A DNA stretch of 64,000 bases, from NCBI RefSeq assembly GCF_001618385.1, contig NZ_BDCR01000001.1, positions 372,001-436,000 on the forward strand, in the 5' to 3' direction. Numbering within the stretch: position 1 is the stretch's first letter; every line of letters begins with the position of its first letter. The DNA is from Paludibacter jiangxiensis. GTDB taxonomy: Bacteria; Bacteroidota; Bacteroidia; Bacteroidales; Paludibacteraceae. A model generated the notes under the pieces. The model did not search any database. It had not been told where the DNA came from and saw nothing but the letters and a program-made list of their open reading frames with translations. Position numbers and translations under genes: made by a program. Shown one piece after another: positions 62,854-64,000 of this stretch.

Positions 62854-64000
62854 ATGGGCCGGATCATCTTCATATTTTCCTTCATTCTGCTAATAACAGC
62901 GTGTCATCATTCTTCTCCAAAGGATCAAGCCTTATTATATAATGCCGACCGAATAATGGAAATCTATCCAGACAGCGCATTAAAACTTCTGAATGGTATC
63001 AAGACCCCCCGCCAACTTTCATCTAAGGATTATGCCTTATACTCTTTTGCAATGACTCAAGCTTTAGATAAAGCATTGATTATTGTCCAATCTGACTCTC
63101 TTATAAAAAATGCTGTTACATATTATGCTGATGGAAAGGATCCAATGCGCGCTGGATATTCATATTTTTATCTCTCAAGATGTGAACGTAACCAAGGGAA
63201 TCCGAAAGGTCAAGCTGAATCTCTTCTAAAGGCGATCCCATACGCAATAAAAAGCAACAATTACAAATTACTTGGTTTTATATACAGCGAAAAAGCTTCG
63301 ATTTATAGAGAGCAAAACCAAATTGACAGCATGATTCACTATAACAAACTATCATACAACTCCCTAAAGAGAGCAAAAGATCAAAGAAACTGCATTGTCT
63401 CTCTTATCGGCATTGGCTACGGATATTACCAACTACAACAATTTTCTACTGCCCTGAAATACTATTACCAAGCTGAACATGAAGCGCAAGACAGTAAAGA
63501 CAGCACGTTACTCGCTCCAATTTACAAATTTTCCAGCTTAGCTTTATTCTACCTCAAAGACTACACAAAATCATCGCTTTACGCAAAACAAGGTATCGCA
63601 ATAGAAAAACAAAAAGATCCCTCAAACTGGTTTAATTTAGCTGCTATTTTTGCAAAGCAGAACAAATTGGATTCTGCAAAAATCTATCTTTCAAAGTGCA
63701 TTAGCCATGGATATAAAGCCCCTGACTGCTATGAATTGTTCGAAGACATTTTTGAACAAGAACGAAACTTCCAAGAAGCAATTAAATATGCCAAACTCAC
63801 GATCAATGCTAAAGATTCAACAAATAAGGCAGCTTTGCTCACCAGCTTTGCGGGTATGGAAAAAAAATACAACTATGAACGCATTGCCACTGAAAACAAA
63901 ACACTTATTATAGCAAACCAGCGAAATAAAATTGCCGTACTGTTCCTTTTGCTTGGCTTAAGTGGAATCATAGTAATTGTTTTGTTATGGAGATACAGGC
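62854..64000 (+). CDS. Membrane-spanning TPR protein, paralogue 4, cut by window end
   Basis: 382 codons are visible from the ATG at 62854 with no stop. It opens with MGRIIFIFSFILLITACHHS (lipobox ITAC), then the same TPR region as its neighbours: IYPDSALKLLNGI, YALYSFAMTQALDKALIIVQ, SLIKNAVTYYADGKDP, EAIKYAKLTINAKDS. A membrane helix begins near residue 359 (IAVLFLLLGLSGIIVIVLLW), just before the window ends. The coiled coil and HTH expected by homology are not visible. It has its own promoter and lies behind a terminator, so it is regulated apart from copies 1-3. Confidence 0.82.
   Translation, partial: MGRIIFIFSFILLITACHHSSPKDQALLYNADRIMEIYPDSALKLLNGIKTPRQLSSKDYALYSFAMTQALDKALIIVQSDSLIKNAVTYYADGKDPMRAGYSYFYLSRCERNQGNPKGQAESLLKAIPYAIKSNNYKLLGFIYSEKASIYREQNQIDSMIHYNKLSYNSLKRAKDQRNCIVSLIGIGYGYYQLQQFSTALKYYYQAEHEAQDSKDSTLLAPIYKFSSLALFYLKDYTKSSLYAKQGIAIEKQKDPSNWFNLAAIFAKQNKLDSAKIYLSKCISHGYKAPDCYELFEDIFEQERNFQEAIKYAKLTINAKDSTNKAALLTSFAGMEKKYNYERIATENKTLIIANQRNKIAVLFLLLGLSGIIVIVLLWRYR

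Noticed and set aside
1-64000. tRNA, rRNA, CRISPR, IS elements and prophage
   Set aside because: None was recognised by reading the gaps; most gaps are short and are explained by promoters and terminators. A tRNA scan was not possible.

Overview
This is chromosomal DNA from a member of the Bacteroidota, most likely order Bacteroidales. The evidence is a SusC/SusD pair inside a polysaccharide utilisation locus (PUL), a type IX secretion cargo with a type B sorting domain, a FucP-type sugar transporter next to a ROK kinase, a MurE with the meso-diaminopimelate motif, and many promoters matching the Bacteroidota pattern TTTG-N(17-23)-TAnnTTTG. I cannot name the species. No rRNA, tRNA, CRISPR array, insertion sequence or phage gene was recognised.

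Layout. 1-5.7 kb: the start of a cytoplasmic TPR protein, then a likely four-gene operon: an AmgK-type sugar kinase fused to a RapZ C-terminal domain, a MurU-type nucleotidyltransferase, an orphan periplasmic binding lipoprotein and NadD. An FKBP isomerase follows. 5.8-12.2 kb: a GH5 endoglucanase, an outer-membrane barrel, a secreted phosphodiesterase/nuclease-fold protein, a second FKBP lipoprotein, and a metal/corrinoid-type binding lipoprotein paired with a C_GCAxxG_C_C protein. 12.3-25.3 kb: housekeeping genes (thyA, pssA, sugar MFS plus ROK kinase, a DUF2520 protein, dnaE, a KefB-like antiporter, a hot-dog thioesterase, a GNAT acyltransferase resembling GlsB/OlsB).

25.5-36.3 kb: the division and cell-wall (dcw) cluster mraZ-rsmH-ftsL-ftsI-murE-mraY-murD-[92-aa membrane protein]-ftsW-murG, with an apparent MraZ operator in front. 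It stops at murG; murC, ftsQ, ftsA and ftsZ are not in this window.

36.3-54.5 kb: a PUL. A membrane-spanning propeller/Y_Y_Y/HTH regulator is divergent from susC-susD, which are followed by two GH30 enzymes, a GH16 lipoprotein, a type B carboxylesterase, a GH3 and a GH5. This set suggests a beta-1,3/beta-1,6-glucan (laminarin or fungal-wall type) as substrate: surface endo-enzymes (GH16, one GH30) cut the chain, SusCD imports fragments, and the GH3 with the second GH30 and GH5 finish digestion in the periplasm.

54.5-57.3 kb: a TerC-family membrane protein, a DUF486 membrane protein and a T9SS type B cargo, all on the minus strand. 57.5-64 kb: four consecutive paralogues (the last cut by the window edge). 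The three complete copies each have a lipobox, periplasmic TPRs, one membrane helix, a cytoplasmic coiled coil and a LuxR-like HTH; the fourth matches up to its membrane helix. This array of membrane-spanning transcription factors of unknown signal is the most intriguing part of the window. The kinase-RapZ fusion is second.
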